Positions 1 through 8,800 of a DNA stretch of 64,000 nt are shown in pieces (position 1 is the stretch's first letter; every line of letters starts with the position of its first letter). The stretch comes from Arenibacter sp. P308M17 (GTDB lineage: Bacteria > Bacteroidota > Bacteroidia > Flavobacteriales > Flavobacteriaceae): assembly GCF_003426735.1 (NCBI RefSeq), contig NZ_QVON01000001.1:310001-374000 (forward strand), in the 5' to 3' direction. The translations under genes were made by a program, and so were the position numbers. The notes under the pieces were generated by a model, which did no database searches, was not told the DNA's origin, and saw only the letters and a program-made list of their open reading frames with translations.

Positions 1-1660
1 CAATAAAGTCGCCCAAGAAGCCGTATTGCCCATACAGTTTCGTGTATTTTTTTACATTTTCTGGGATGGGGTAGTATTCTTTTAGAAATCCGCTGCCCAT
101 GGCATTTTGTGCCTCCAGAAAGGTCTTGTGGATTCCCGAAGCTACCGCTGCTGCCATGGCGGCGCCAAGGGCACAGGTCTGTTCCGATTTAATTATCCGG
201 ATGGGGAAGTTGAGGACGTCGGCCAAGATCTGCATTACGAATTCCGACTTTTGGGCCACCCCGCCAATGGCGATAATACCGTCTATGCGGACCCCTTCTG
301 CCTGAAATTGTTCTACTATTTTTTTGGAACCAAAGGCGGTAGCTTCCACCAGGGCCCTAAAGATATGTGGGGCCGTAGTTCCCAAGGTAAGGCCTTGAAT
401 GGCTCCTTTAAGACTTTGGTTGGAGTCCGGCGTTCTCCTCCCGTTCATCCAGTCGAGCGCAATTATTCCAGAGGTATCTATTTCTATTTTACTGGCGGCC
501 AATGTCAATTCGTTAAGGATGCCATCGGCCATTTCTTCCAATAATTTGGTTTTGGTTTCAGCATCCAAAAGGGTACTGTTTCCAATAATTTTGTTGGAGG
601 GCCACAGCAACATTTCCCTGAACCAGGCATACAGGTCGCCAAAGGCGGCTTGGCCGGCTTCCAGCCCTATCATGTTTGGAATAATGGAGCCATCTACCTG
701 TCCACAGATACCGCGGATCGCCTTTTTTCCTATTTCCTCCTTGGGAGCAACGATCATATCACAGGTTGAGGTACCTATCACTTTTACCATTTGATAGGGT
801 TTTATGGCACTGCCAATGGCCCCTATATGGGCGTCTATGGATCCGGCACCGATAATTACCTCTTTGGGCAGCCCCAGTATTTGTGCCCATTCTTCGGAAA
901 TAGTGCCTACGGCATGATCGGAAGTATAGGTATCGGTGTACAATCGGTCTCTTAATCCGGAGAGGAGGGGGTCCAAGCCGGACCAAAAGGTATCTGGGGG
1001 CAGTCCATTCCAATCAGTGTGCCACATGGCTTTATGCCCTGCCGCACATCGACTTCTTTTTAGGGTCAGGGGATCGGTATTTCCCGTGAGCAGTGCCGGA
1101 ATCCAATCGCAGTGTTCTACCCAGGAATAGGCCGCTTTGCGGACAGCTTCATCTACTCTCAGGGTATGTAATATTTTCGACCAAAACCATTCCGAGGAGT
1201 ATTCCCCACCGCTAAATACGGTATAGTCCTTGCCATTTTCACGATGTGCCAGTTGATTAATTTCCTTGGCTTCTACAATGGCCGTATGGTCTTTCCACAG
1301 GATGAACATGGCATTGGGATTTTCTTCAAAACCGGGAAGCATTGCCAAGGGGGTACCTTCCTTATTAATGGCAATGGGTGTGGAGCCTGTGGCGGCCACG
1401 GAAATAGCGGCTATATTGTTTACAATTTCTTGGGAAAGGGGGGCAATGGTCTCCTTAACGGCTTTTTTTAGGCCTTCTATGTAATCCAAGGGATGCTGTC
1501 TAAATTGGTTGGTCTCCGGTTGGCAGTAGAGGCCCTGGCCCCATCTTTCGTAAAGGGCAACGGCCTGACCCATAATCTGGCCATTGGTGGTATCTACGAT
1601 CATGGTCCTTACGGAATCCGTTCCATAGTCGATTCCAAGGGTGTATTTCCGTTTTTGCAT
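1..1660 (-). CDS. araB: Ribulokinase (FGGY family), 3' end cut by window edge
   Basis: Phosphorylates L-ribulose to L-ribulose 5-phosphate in cytoplasmic arabinose catabolism. 553 codons are present. E. coli AraB has about 566 residues, so only the extreme C-terminus is missing. The N-terminus has the FGGY phosphate-binding signature LGIDYGTDSVR. Further in are VIGTSTCDM and GSIDAHIGAIGSA, the ribulokinase-type substrate and ATP-site motifs. C-terminal parts include IAIGGVAQKS and ALGAAMAA. The start is the ATG at 1658-1660, immediately followed by MQKRKYTLGID, which is the expected kinase N-terminus. A palindromic candidate operator and a −7-like box lie just upstream. Other arabinose genes, if present, lie outside the window to the left. 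Xylulokinase is the main alternative, but GTSTCD favours ribulokinase. Confidence 0.87.
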   Translation of the reverse strand, partial: MQKRKYTLGIDYGTDSVRTMIVDTTNGQIMGQAVALYERWGQGLYCQPETNQFRQHPLDYIEGLKKAVKETIAPLSQEIVNNIAAISVAATGSTPIAINKEGTPLAMLPGFEENPNAMFILWKDHTAIVEAKEINQLAHRENGKDYTVFSGGEYSSEWFWSKILHTLRVDEAVRKAAYSWVEHCDWIPALLTGNTDPLTLKRSRCAAGHKAMWHTDWNGLPPDTFWSGLDPLLSGLRDRLYTDTYTSDHAVGTISEEWAQILGLPKEVIIGAGSIDAHIGAIGSAIKPYQMVKVIGTSTCDMIVAPKEEIGKKAIRGICGQVDGSIIPNMIGLEAGQAAFGDLYAWFREMLLWPSNKIIGNSTLLDAETKTKLLEEMADGILNELTLAASKIEIDTSGIIALDWMNGRRTPDSNQSLKGAIQGLTLGTTAPHIFRALVEATAFGSKKIVEQFQAEGVRIDGIIAIGGVAQKSEFVMQILADVLNFPIRIIKSEQTCALGAAMAAAVASGIHKTFLEAQNAMGSGFLKEYYPIPENVKKYTKLYGQYGFLGDFI

Positions 1661-1689
1661 AGGTGGTATAGTGAGTAATTTAATCTAAT

Positions 1690-1714
1690 TTAAACGTTTA
1701 AGCAAGCAAAGTAA
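1690..1714 (-). promoter_or_regulatory. Candidate araB promoter and operator
   Basis: On the minus strand a −7-like box TTACTTTG (1707-1714, one mismatch to TAnnTTTG) is followed 5 bp later by a perfect 12-bp palindrome TTAAACGTTTAA (1690-1701). The palindrome therefore covers the expected transcription start and sits about 30 bp before the araB ATG. The CG-centred form resembles LacI-family operators. The regulator is not identified in this window. Confidence 0.45.
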
Positions 1715-1911
1715 AAAAATATCCCCAGACTCTTGTTACAAATTTGACTTTTTAACAATTGTGGGAATTGGTTAATGATTTCGGTATTTTGTGGCTTAGA
1801 TACAGGATTTACAGCGTCTTTTTATTGGAAAAGGACGCGATAAAATCGCCCCCTCTTACAATTATTCAAAAACAATCCATAAAGTATCGAGTTTTTTTAT
1901 CAAATAAATTT

Positions 1912-1919
1912 TACTTTTG
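1912..1919 (+). promoter_or_regulatory. −7 box of the tRNA-Arg promoter
   Basis: TACTTTTG is a perfect match to the Bacteroidota housekeeping −7 consensus TAnnTTTG. It lies 31 bp before the mature tRNA 5' end. A T-rich tract near 1892-1898 is a weak −33 candidate. Confidence 0.55.
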
Positions 1920-1950
1920 CAGCCGCGGTTTAAAATATTGAATTGCGAAT

Positions 1951-2022
1951 GGCCTCATAGTTCAACGGATAGAATAGAAGTTTCCTAAACTTTAGATCCA
2001 AGTTCGATTCTTGGTGAGGTCA
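1951..2022 (+). tRNA. tRNA-Arg (anticodon CCT)
   Basis: A 72-nt cloverleaf folds by eye. The acceptor stem is GGCCTCA/TGAGGTC, the D stem GTTC/GAAT, the anticodon stem GAAGT/ACTTT with loop TTCCTAA, the variable loop has 4 nt, and the T arm is CCAAG-TTCGATT-CTTGG. The discriminator base is A and no CCA is encoded. Anticodon CCT reads AGG codons. It is followed by a run of T, a tandem repeat, and then the end of the metal-efflux operon. tRNA 3' ends are common integration sites, but I saw no second copy of the 3' end in the window. Confidence 0.93.
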
Positions 2023-2088
2023 CTTTTTAACTAGTAAATCAGTATAATTTGATATAAATTTAACTGATTTACAGTGTTTTAGATAAAT

Positions 2089-2140
2089 TTTGATATCAAA
2101 TGGGTTTATTTGATATCAAATGGGTTTATTTGATATCAAA
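2089..2140. repeat. 20-bp tandem repeat, 2.5 copies
   Basis: The unit TGATATCAAATGGGTTTATT occurs at 2091-2110 and 2111-2130, followed by a half unit at 2131-2140. Each unit with its preceding TT contains the 12-bp palindrome TTTGATATCAAA. It lies between the tRNA and the 3' end of the efflux operon. The three evenly spaced palindromes could be protein-binding sites or simple slippage products. Confidence 0.85.
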
Positions 2141-2233
2141 GGATAGAGTTCACAAATCGTCAACATTTTTGTCAAATGTTTTCGTAACTTAAGGCTACTT
2201 GTTTCAAATTGATTAGGCTTAATAATATGAATC

Positions 2234-3505
2234 CTAGTTCATACCATCATGCCCTTCATGGCTAGTCAATGTTTTTCCACTTTCTTTATTCATCATTGAC
2301 TTTTTGCCCTGCAATTGTGCTGCTGCATCTATAGTGAATGTGCCATTGGTGACTATTTCATCATCCATGTCCAAACCATTTAAAACTTCATAATTTTCTC
2401 CAATGGTTTTACCTAATTTAACTTCTCGCATTTCGAAAACAGGTTCATCAGGGCTGCTTTTTAGATATACGACCGAACGTTCCCCAGTCCAAAGGACCGC
2501 TGTTGATGGTATATTTAGGGAGTGTTTTTTTTCCGACGAAGAATCCTCAATTTTCCCCTCAACAAACATACCCGGTTTAAAAATGGCCTCTTTATTATTT
2601 AAGACCACACGCAACTTAACCGTACGCGTTTTGGTATTTAAAACAGGATCGATAAAATCTACCGTTCCTATAAATTCTTGATTTGGATATGCATTTGTTC
2701 TTGCAATAACCTCCTGGCCCCTTTTAAATAAGTCTATTTGATTTTCATACACATCAAAATTTGCCCAAACCGTAGTTAGATTAGCAATTTTAAGCAAGGG
2801 TTGCCCTTGCTTTATGTAATCGCCTTGTGCTACCAATTTTTCTGTTACCGTACCAGATACGGTAGCGTATACAGGAAAATTCTCAAGTACTTTACCTGAG
2901 GTTTCAATTTTATTTATTTGGATTTCTGTTAGTTTCCAAAGTTTCAATTTGTTCCTTACAGCCTCGTACAAAGCTGGTTGGGATTCTTTTAAGGTAACTG
3001 CCGTAATCAGCTCTTGTTGGGCAGCATAAAGTTCTGGGGAATAAATAGTGGCCAATAATTGTCCCTTGCGAATCTCCTCTCCTGTAAAACTCACATTCAA
3101 GCGCTCTATTCTTCCTGAAAAATAACTCACTTGGACCACATTGGCTTCTTCGTTTTCAACAATTTTACCTGATAGCTTTACAGTATTATTTTCGGTTGTT
3201 CCATTACCAACTACAGTGGTTTGTATATTTGCCAATCCCATAGCATTAGGGGTTAATTTAAATTGGTCTGCTGTTAAACCATCTACACCTGCCTCTGCAG
3301 GAATCAGATCCATCCCGCAAATAGGGCAATCCCCCGGTTCTGCTTGCATAATTTGTGGGTGCATGGAACAGGTCCACATCTGACTGTGTTCGGCCACTTC
3401 ATTATGATTATGTTCTGTTTCGTTATTGGAAGAATTGCCAAAGAACAGCCTACCTATGAGAAACCCCAGCGCTAATATTCCGAAATATATAATATACTTT
3501 TTCAT
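2234..3505 (-). CDS. cusB: Cu/Ag efflux periplasmic adaptor (CusB-like)
   Basis: Membrane-fusion subunit linking the inner-membrane RND pump to the outer-membrane channel. It has 423 residues. An N-terminal membrane anchor (about residues 1-23) is followed by a heavy-metal-binding domain (about 43-70) with motifs CSMHP and CPICGMDLIP, and then the usual hairpin, lipoyl and beta-barrel parts (for example GKIVENEEANV, GTVTEKLVAQGDYI). The C-terminus ends in a His/Met-containing tail (SHEGHDGMN), plausible for metal binding. It is the last gene of the six-gene efflux operon, 5 bp after the DUF305 gene. The metal-binding domain and the methionine-bearing CusA partner favour Cu(I)/Ag(I) over Zn/Cd/Co. 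Confidence 0.85.
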   Translation of the reverse strand: MKKYIIYFGILALGFLIGRLFFGNSSNNETEHNHNEVAEHSQMWTCSMHPQIMQAEPGDCPICGMDLIPAEAGVDGLTADQFKLTPNAMGLANIQTTVVGNGTTENNTVKLSGKIVENEEANVVQVSYFSGRIERLNVSFTGEEIRKGQLLATIYSPELYAAQQELITAVTLKESQPALYEAVRNKLKLWKLTEIQINKIETSGKVLENFPVYATVSGTVTEKLVAQGDYIKQGQPLLKIANLTTVWANFDVYENQIDLFKRGQEVIARTNAYPNQEFIGTVDFIDPVLNTKTRTVKLRVVLNNKEAIFKPGMFVEGKIEDSSSEKKHSLNIPSTAVLWTGERSVVYLKSSPDEPVFEMREVKLGKTIGENYEVLNGLDMDDEIVTNGTFTIDAAAQLQGKKSMMNKESGKTLTSHEGHDGMN

Positions 3506-3510
3506 CGTTC

Positions 3511-3993
3511 CTAATTTGTTTCATTTTCCATTCGTTTTATCATGGCTTTCATTTCTTCAATCTCCTTTTGTTGAGCTTTAATGATGTCATCTGCCAATTT
3601 TTTAACTTCTGGATCTTTAATATCTGCTCTTTTACTTGTTAAAATGGCAATGGAATGGTGGGGAATCATCGCTTTCATCCATAGGACATCACCTATTATT
3701 GGTCTTTGTGTCCTTACAAGAACTAAAGCTCCGGTAAAAAGGATAAGGCTACCCATTAGAATAGCGATATTCTTTTTTTTGTTTTTGTACATTTTTAGCA
3801 TAAAGAGCAGCATTATAACTGCCATTGCCGAAATACCTAAACAGGTCATGTAAAACCGTGTCAAACTAAAATACACATGGTCAATAGTATATGTATTTAA
3901 GTACATAGTAATATACATTGCTATAAATGAACCTCCTAACATTAAAAAAAATGTGGTGTAATTGTTTTTTGTTTTTTGTTGTGAATTTTCCAT
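3511..3993 (-). CDS. DUF305 membrane protein
   Basis: 160 residues. Three hydrophobic helices (about residues 13-31, 45-67 and 75-92) are followed by a cytosolic or periplasmic DUF305 segment with the family signature MKAMIPHHSIAI and a helix rich in Met, Glu and Lys ending in MKAMIKRM. DUF305 proteins belong to the ferritin-like fold and recur beside copper-resistance genes. The HH pair and methionines are the likely metal ligands. It sits in the efflux operon between the DUF3347 and cusB genes (12-bp and 5-bp gaps). A role in periplasmic copper handling is inferred from context. Confidence 0.75.
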   Translation of the reverse strand: MENSQQKTKNNYTTFFLMLGGSFIAMYITMYLNTYTIDHVYFSLTRFYMTCLGISAMAVIMLLFMLKMYKNKKKNIAILMGSLILFTGALVLVRTQRPIIGDVLWMKAMIPHHSIAILTSKRADIKDPEVKKLADDIIKAQQKEIEEMKAMIKRMENETN

Positions 3994-4005
3994 AACGATA
4001 TGGTT

Positions 4006-4602
4006 TTATAGTTTTTCAATTGTCTCTGTAATCGTACCGCATTTTAACATCTTTTGTCCATAATACGGATTTTGGATTAACTTGTCATTGGAAAGCCAAT
4101 ATCCTCCAGCATTGTTAAATGCCATAGGGCAAAATTGTTTGTAGATTTCCCCGGATGACAACGATTTTTTAAGGAGCGGCTCTATTTGGGCAGTAACTTC
4201 AGAAAATGCTTTTCGCTGTATTTCTATATCATCGGTATCTGCAATAGACGAGGCGGTGGATTTCAATGCAACGTTGTCCGTATTTTCAATGAGCATCCTT
4301 GCACCCGATTGTGCCTCGGCAATATCGGAATTTACCAAGGCGGTCTTAATATGAATATAATGCTGAAATATTGCCTCGGTTTCTACATCGTTAAAGTTGG
4401 CCTTGGTATTTACTTGTTCCGGATTGTCCGTTTCTGAACGCAAGGTATTATCCTGTGGGTTTTCTTTTTTTGCTTCTTTACAAGACATCGTAATTAGTCC
4501 AATAATAACCATTCCCATAATTGTTGTAGTTAATCTTACTTTTTTACTCACAACATTTTTATTGTTGTTTTTGTGTCCGTGATTTTTCTTTGAAAAGTTC
4601 AT
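4006..4602 (-). CDS. DUF3347 periplasmic protein
   Basis: 198 residues. The basic N-terminus rich in His/Asn/Lys (residues 1-22) precedes a hydrophobic segment ending in the lipobox-like LITMSC, so it is probably a lipoprotein or anchored periplasmic protein. The body matches DUF3347: ALVNSDIAEAQ, QFCPMAFNNAGGYWLS and QNPYYGQKMLKCG. The CPMA and MLKCG motifs supply Cys/Met residues suited to Cu(I). DUF3347 domains are found fused to or beside CusB adaptors in Bacteroidota. It is encoded between the TolC-type channel and DUF305 genes. The exact function is unknown. Confidence 0.75.
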   Translation of the reverse strand: MNFSKKNHGHKNNNKNVVSKKVRLTTTIMGMVIIGLITMSCKEAKKENPQDNTLRSETDNPEQVNTKANFNDVETEAIFQHYIHIKTALVNSDIAEAQSGARMLIENTDNVALKSTASSIADTDDIEIQRKAFSEVTAQIEPLLKKSLSSGEIYKQFCPMAFNNAGGYWLSNDKLIQNPYYGQKMLKCGTITETIEKL

Positions 4603-4630
4603 TGTTATTAATTTTAGATTAAACTTGATT

Positions 4631-5869
4631 TTAGTTACTTAAATAATTGATTATTGTAGTTTGTAAATAGTAGGTTTTAACAGATTCGATTTGGTTGATC
4701 TGAAATTTTAATTGTAATTCCTGAATATCCAGAACATCCTTAAAATCAATTGTTCCAGTTTCATAACTTTTGATTAGAATTTCTTCGGCATCATTGGCCT
4801 GTTTTAAGTTTTTGGTTTGAGTATTGTAGCTGATTCTTGCAGAAATCCTATCATTTACAGCTTTATCCAAAAGTGTTTCCAAATTGTTTAGGCGTTCTTG
4901 TTTCTGTGAAGTTATTTCCTGCTGTTGCAATTCGTTTTGCTTGCTTTGGGAATTGTATTTTTTATTAAAAATGGGTATTGATACCGACACCATTGGCATT
5001 ACGATATCTTTTCCGTTATCGCTAAAACTCATATCTGGGCGTTCATCAACATTGATATAATCCAATCCGAAGCCAATCATAGGAAGGCTTTCTTTTTGGT
5101 TCAATAGTTCGGACTGCTCAACAGATTGGTAGAGTTTGTCATATTTAACCAATTCGGGATGTAGGAGTAAATTTTCTGTTTTGATCAGGTCGTCGATTTC
5201 CGATGGAATAGTTAGTTTGTCAACCACGATCACAGCTATATCCTTATCACGGTTTAAAAGTTTATTGAGAGCTGTTTGTTCAGCCAAGTATTGTTGGCCC
5301 AATACTGCTTTCAATTGTTCCAACTCATTTTGGCGCATTTGTAACTGCAAGACATCCACTGCCGAAGCTTTGCCAACTTCCAAGGAGGTCAAGGCCAAAG
5401 TTTCATAGGTTTTTAACAATTCAATGTTGTCAATCAATATCCTTTGTTTTGCCCTGTTTGCATATAGATTAAAGTAGGTTTGTGATACGGAAGCCATTAG
5501 TTTTCTTTTGGCAATCACTATGTCTTCATACTTTACATCTGCCAAAGAACTTACATAGTTTTCTCTTGCCGTAATGTTTCCAAACCAAGGTAACATTTGT
5601 TTAACGGAGACTTTGAAGCGTTGGGGCCCTGTCCTGGTCTCTGGTTCGCTCACAAAATAACCAACACCCAGTTCAGTATTTGGAATCGCGTTTACTTCAT
5701 TTAATTTTTCCGAAGCTATACCATATTGCAATTCAAATTTTTGAATTTCTGGACTATTGGAAATAGCCTCATCAATATAGGTTTGCAAATTTTGGCCATG
5801 ACTGTTTAATACAAAGAATAACATGCCTGGGAGCAAGACCAACTTTATATGTGTTTTATGTTTTATCAT
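4631..5869 (-). CDS. TolC-family outer-membrane channel of the Cu/Ag efflux system
   Basis: 412 residues with an N-terminal signal peptide (hydrophobic to about residue 25, ending HGQN). Two long alpha-helical halves typical of outer-membrane efflux proteins follow. Motifs include LLHPELVKYDKLYQ, PMVSVSIPIFN and a coiled coil around QSKQNELQQQEITSQKQE. It would form the CusC-equivalent exit duct for the CusA pump encoded 10 bp upstream in the same operon. Slightly short for the family (usually 420-480), but both repeats are present. Confidence 0.85.
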   Translation of the reverse strand: MIKHKTHIKLVLLPGMLFFVLNSHGQNLQTYIDEAISNSPEIQKFELQYGIASEKLNEVNAIPNTELGVGYFVSEPETRTGPQRFKVSVKQMLPWFGNITARENYVSSLADVKYEDIVIAKRKLMASVSQTYFNLYANRAKQRILIDNIELLKTYETLALTSLEVGKASAVDVLQLQMRQNELEQLKAVLGQQYLAEQTALNKLLNRDKDIAVIVVDKLTIPSEIDDLIKTENLLLHPELVKYDKLYQSVEQSELLNQKESLPMIGFGLDYINVDERPDMSFSDNGKDIVMPMVSVSIPIFNKKYNSQSKQNELQQQEITSQKQERLNNLETLLDKAVNDRISARISYNTQTKNLKQANDAEEILIKSYETGTIDFKDVLDIQELQLKFQINQIESVKTYYLQTTIINYLSN

Positions 5870-5879
5870 CCTTCAATAT

Positions 5880-8800
5880 TTAGGGTATCAGAATCTTTTT
5901 TAATCTTCTTTTGGCAATCCGTTCTTTTCTCCAACTATAGAGCACCGGAACAAGGAAGTAAGAGGTGGTGTCCAGTAACATTCCTCCGAAAATAGGGATT
6001 GACATCGGGATCATAATATCACTCCCTTTACCCGTAGAGGTCAAAACTGGCAAAAGAGCTAAAATAGTGGTTACGGTAGTCATCAGGCATGGCCGTATGC
6101 GCTTGGAAGCTGCTTCCAAAGTAGATTTTCTTATTTCCCCTAGATCTGTAGGGTCGTTTTTATCAAAGGTCTGCGTGAGGTAGGTGGCCATAACCACACC
6201 ATCATCGGTAGCGATACCGAAAAGGGCAATAAAACCAACCCAAACTGCCACGCTCAAATTGACGGTTTTAATATTGAAGAGTTCCCGAAGGTTTTCGCCA
6301 AAGAAATTGAAATTCAGAAACCAGTCCTGTCCATAGAGCCATATCATGACGAAACCACCGGCAAATGCCACGGCAATTCCGGTAAAGACCATAAAGGTTG
6401 TAGAAACCGACCGGAACTGGAAATAAAGAATTAAGAATATAATCAACAAGGCCAAAGGAACAATGATCGATAGCGTTTTTTCGGCACGCAATTGATTTTC
6501 ATAGGTTCCGGTGAATTTATAACTGATCCCTTTAGGAACTGTTAATTCTCCATTATCAATCTTATGCTGAATAAGCGCTTGGGCATTTTCAACCACGTTC
6601 ACTTCCGCAAAACCGTCCAATTTGTCGAACAACACATAGCCCATCAAAAAAGTATCCTCACTTTTTATGACTTGCGGACCTTGTTCGTAACGAATGTTTG
6701 CCAGCTCACTCAATGGCACTGGGTTGTTCTTTTCTACAGGCACATATATACGTTCTAAATCGGATGGGTTTGCCCGCAATTCCCTTGGGTAACGAATTCG
6801 AACACCATAGCGTTCCCTGCCTTCCACAGTTTGCGTCAACGACATTCCTCCAACAGCTACTTTTAGAACATTCTGTACTTCCTCGATAGATACCCCATAG
6901 CGCGCCAGCTTTTCCCTGTCAATGTCAATAAGAAGGTATGGCTTGCCTACGATTCGGTCGGCGAAAACAGCTTCTTTTTTTACGCCTTCGGCCTGTTTCA
7001 GTATATTTTCCAATTCGAGTCCAAAATTTTCTATCTTTTTTAAATCCTGACCTTTAACTTTGATTCCCATTGGTGCGCGCATTCCCGTTTGAAGCATTAC
7101 CAAACGGGTTTCTATGGGTTGTAATTTTGGAGCGGAGGTTACACCTGGTAGTTTGGTGACCTTCACAATTTCAGTCCAAATATCATCTGGGGAATTGATT
7201 TCTGGTCGCCAGTTTCGGAAGAATTCGCCATCCTTATCAGGAATTAGATTATTGGGCGATTCGTCAACGGTTGTCAGAACCTTTTTGCCATTTTTTCGTG
7301 CATTTTCAATTTTTTCCGATTCCAGTGAATGATTAGGGTTATCAACCAAACTACTGTCCTTTAGAATAAATAATCCATCATCGTTCACTTTATAGCGTTG
7401 GCGATTTCCTTTTTCATTCAATATATATTCTGATTTGTACTGGATTATATTTTCGTACATAGATAAGGGAGCTGGATCCAATGCAGATTCCGTTCTTCCG
7501 GCTTTTCCGACCACGGTCTCAATTTCGGGAATGCTTGCAACAGCCATATCCAACTGTTGCAATACCCGTTTGTTTTCTTCAACCCCTGCATGTGGCATCG
7601 AGGTGGGCATCAAAAGAAATGAACCTTCATTTAGTGATGGCATAAACTCCTTCCCGGTGTTCTTATAAATGATGAAACCAAGGATAAGAAGTGATGTGGG
7701 AATGGTTAAAAAAAGGAACCGGTTTGCCAAGGCCCATTTAAGGATATGTGAGTAGTAATTTTTGAAAATTGAAAAGCTTGCCAACAGGCCAAAGCAGATA
7801 ATACCCACGAAAATCAGATTCCAGAAAACGCTTTTGTCAACTCCCAATGGCCGCCAATATTCTGCCAATAAGAATACAATGGCCACTGCCGAAAGGGAGA
7901 TGCTGTATTTACTGGAGCGTTCTTTAGACCAATTGCCACGTAGTTTCGCGAATGCCAGAAAACTAAAACCCATCAGAATAAGTCCTAGCCAATGCCCGAA
8001 AATTGTCACAATAAACCCGGCAACCAACAATAGGCCGTTGATGCCATAATTGGTACTTCTCCTTATTTTTCTATTCTTGAACAAAAATGCCGCAAATGGT
8101 GGAATCAAAAACAAGGCAATAATAATGGATGCCGTAAGTGCAAATGTTTTGGTAAATGCCAGGGGTCGGAAAAGTTTTCCTTCTGCCCCGATCATCGTAA
8201 ATACAGGTATGAAGCTTATTATCGTTGTCATCACTGCTGTTACAATAGCTCCAGAAACCTCGGCTGTGGCGTTGTAGACTATTGTATTAATAGGAAGTTT
8301 ATGGTCATCTTCATCCAAATGCCTTATGATATTTTCAGAAAGGATAATTCCTACGTCTACCATTGTACCAATGGCAATAGCAATACCGGAAAGTGCCACA
8401 ATATTAGCATCAACACCAAATATTTTCATGGCTATGAACACCATCAAAACCGCAACGGGTAGAAGTCCGGATATAAGTACTGAAGCACGAAGATTGAAAA
8501 CCATTATAATGATGACCAAAATGGTAATCAGTATTTCTAAAGTTAGCGCTTCGTTAAGTGTTCCCAGGGTTTCTTGGATAAGCTCAGTTCTGTCATAAAA
8601 AGGAACAATGGTCACTTGGGACGTTCTTCCATCACTTAATACTTTAGATGGTAAACCTGCACTCAATTCTGTTATTTTATCCTTTACATTATTGATGACC
8701 TCCAATGGGTTTGCTCCATAGCGGGCAACAACAACGGCCCCAACGACTTCCGCACCTTCTTTGTCCAACAACCCCCTGCGGGATGCCGGACCTAAATTCA

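Noticed and set aside
99-1471. Several plus-strand frames over araB
   Set aside because: They are antisense shadows of the ribulokinase frame.
1951-2022. tRNA-Arg as an attachment site of an integrated island
   Set aside because: I found no second copy of the tRNA 3' end and no integrase gene in the window.
2089-2140. CRISPR array
   Set aside because: Copies are directly adjacent with no spacers; it is a simple tandem repeat.
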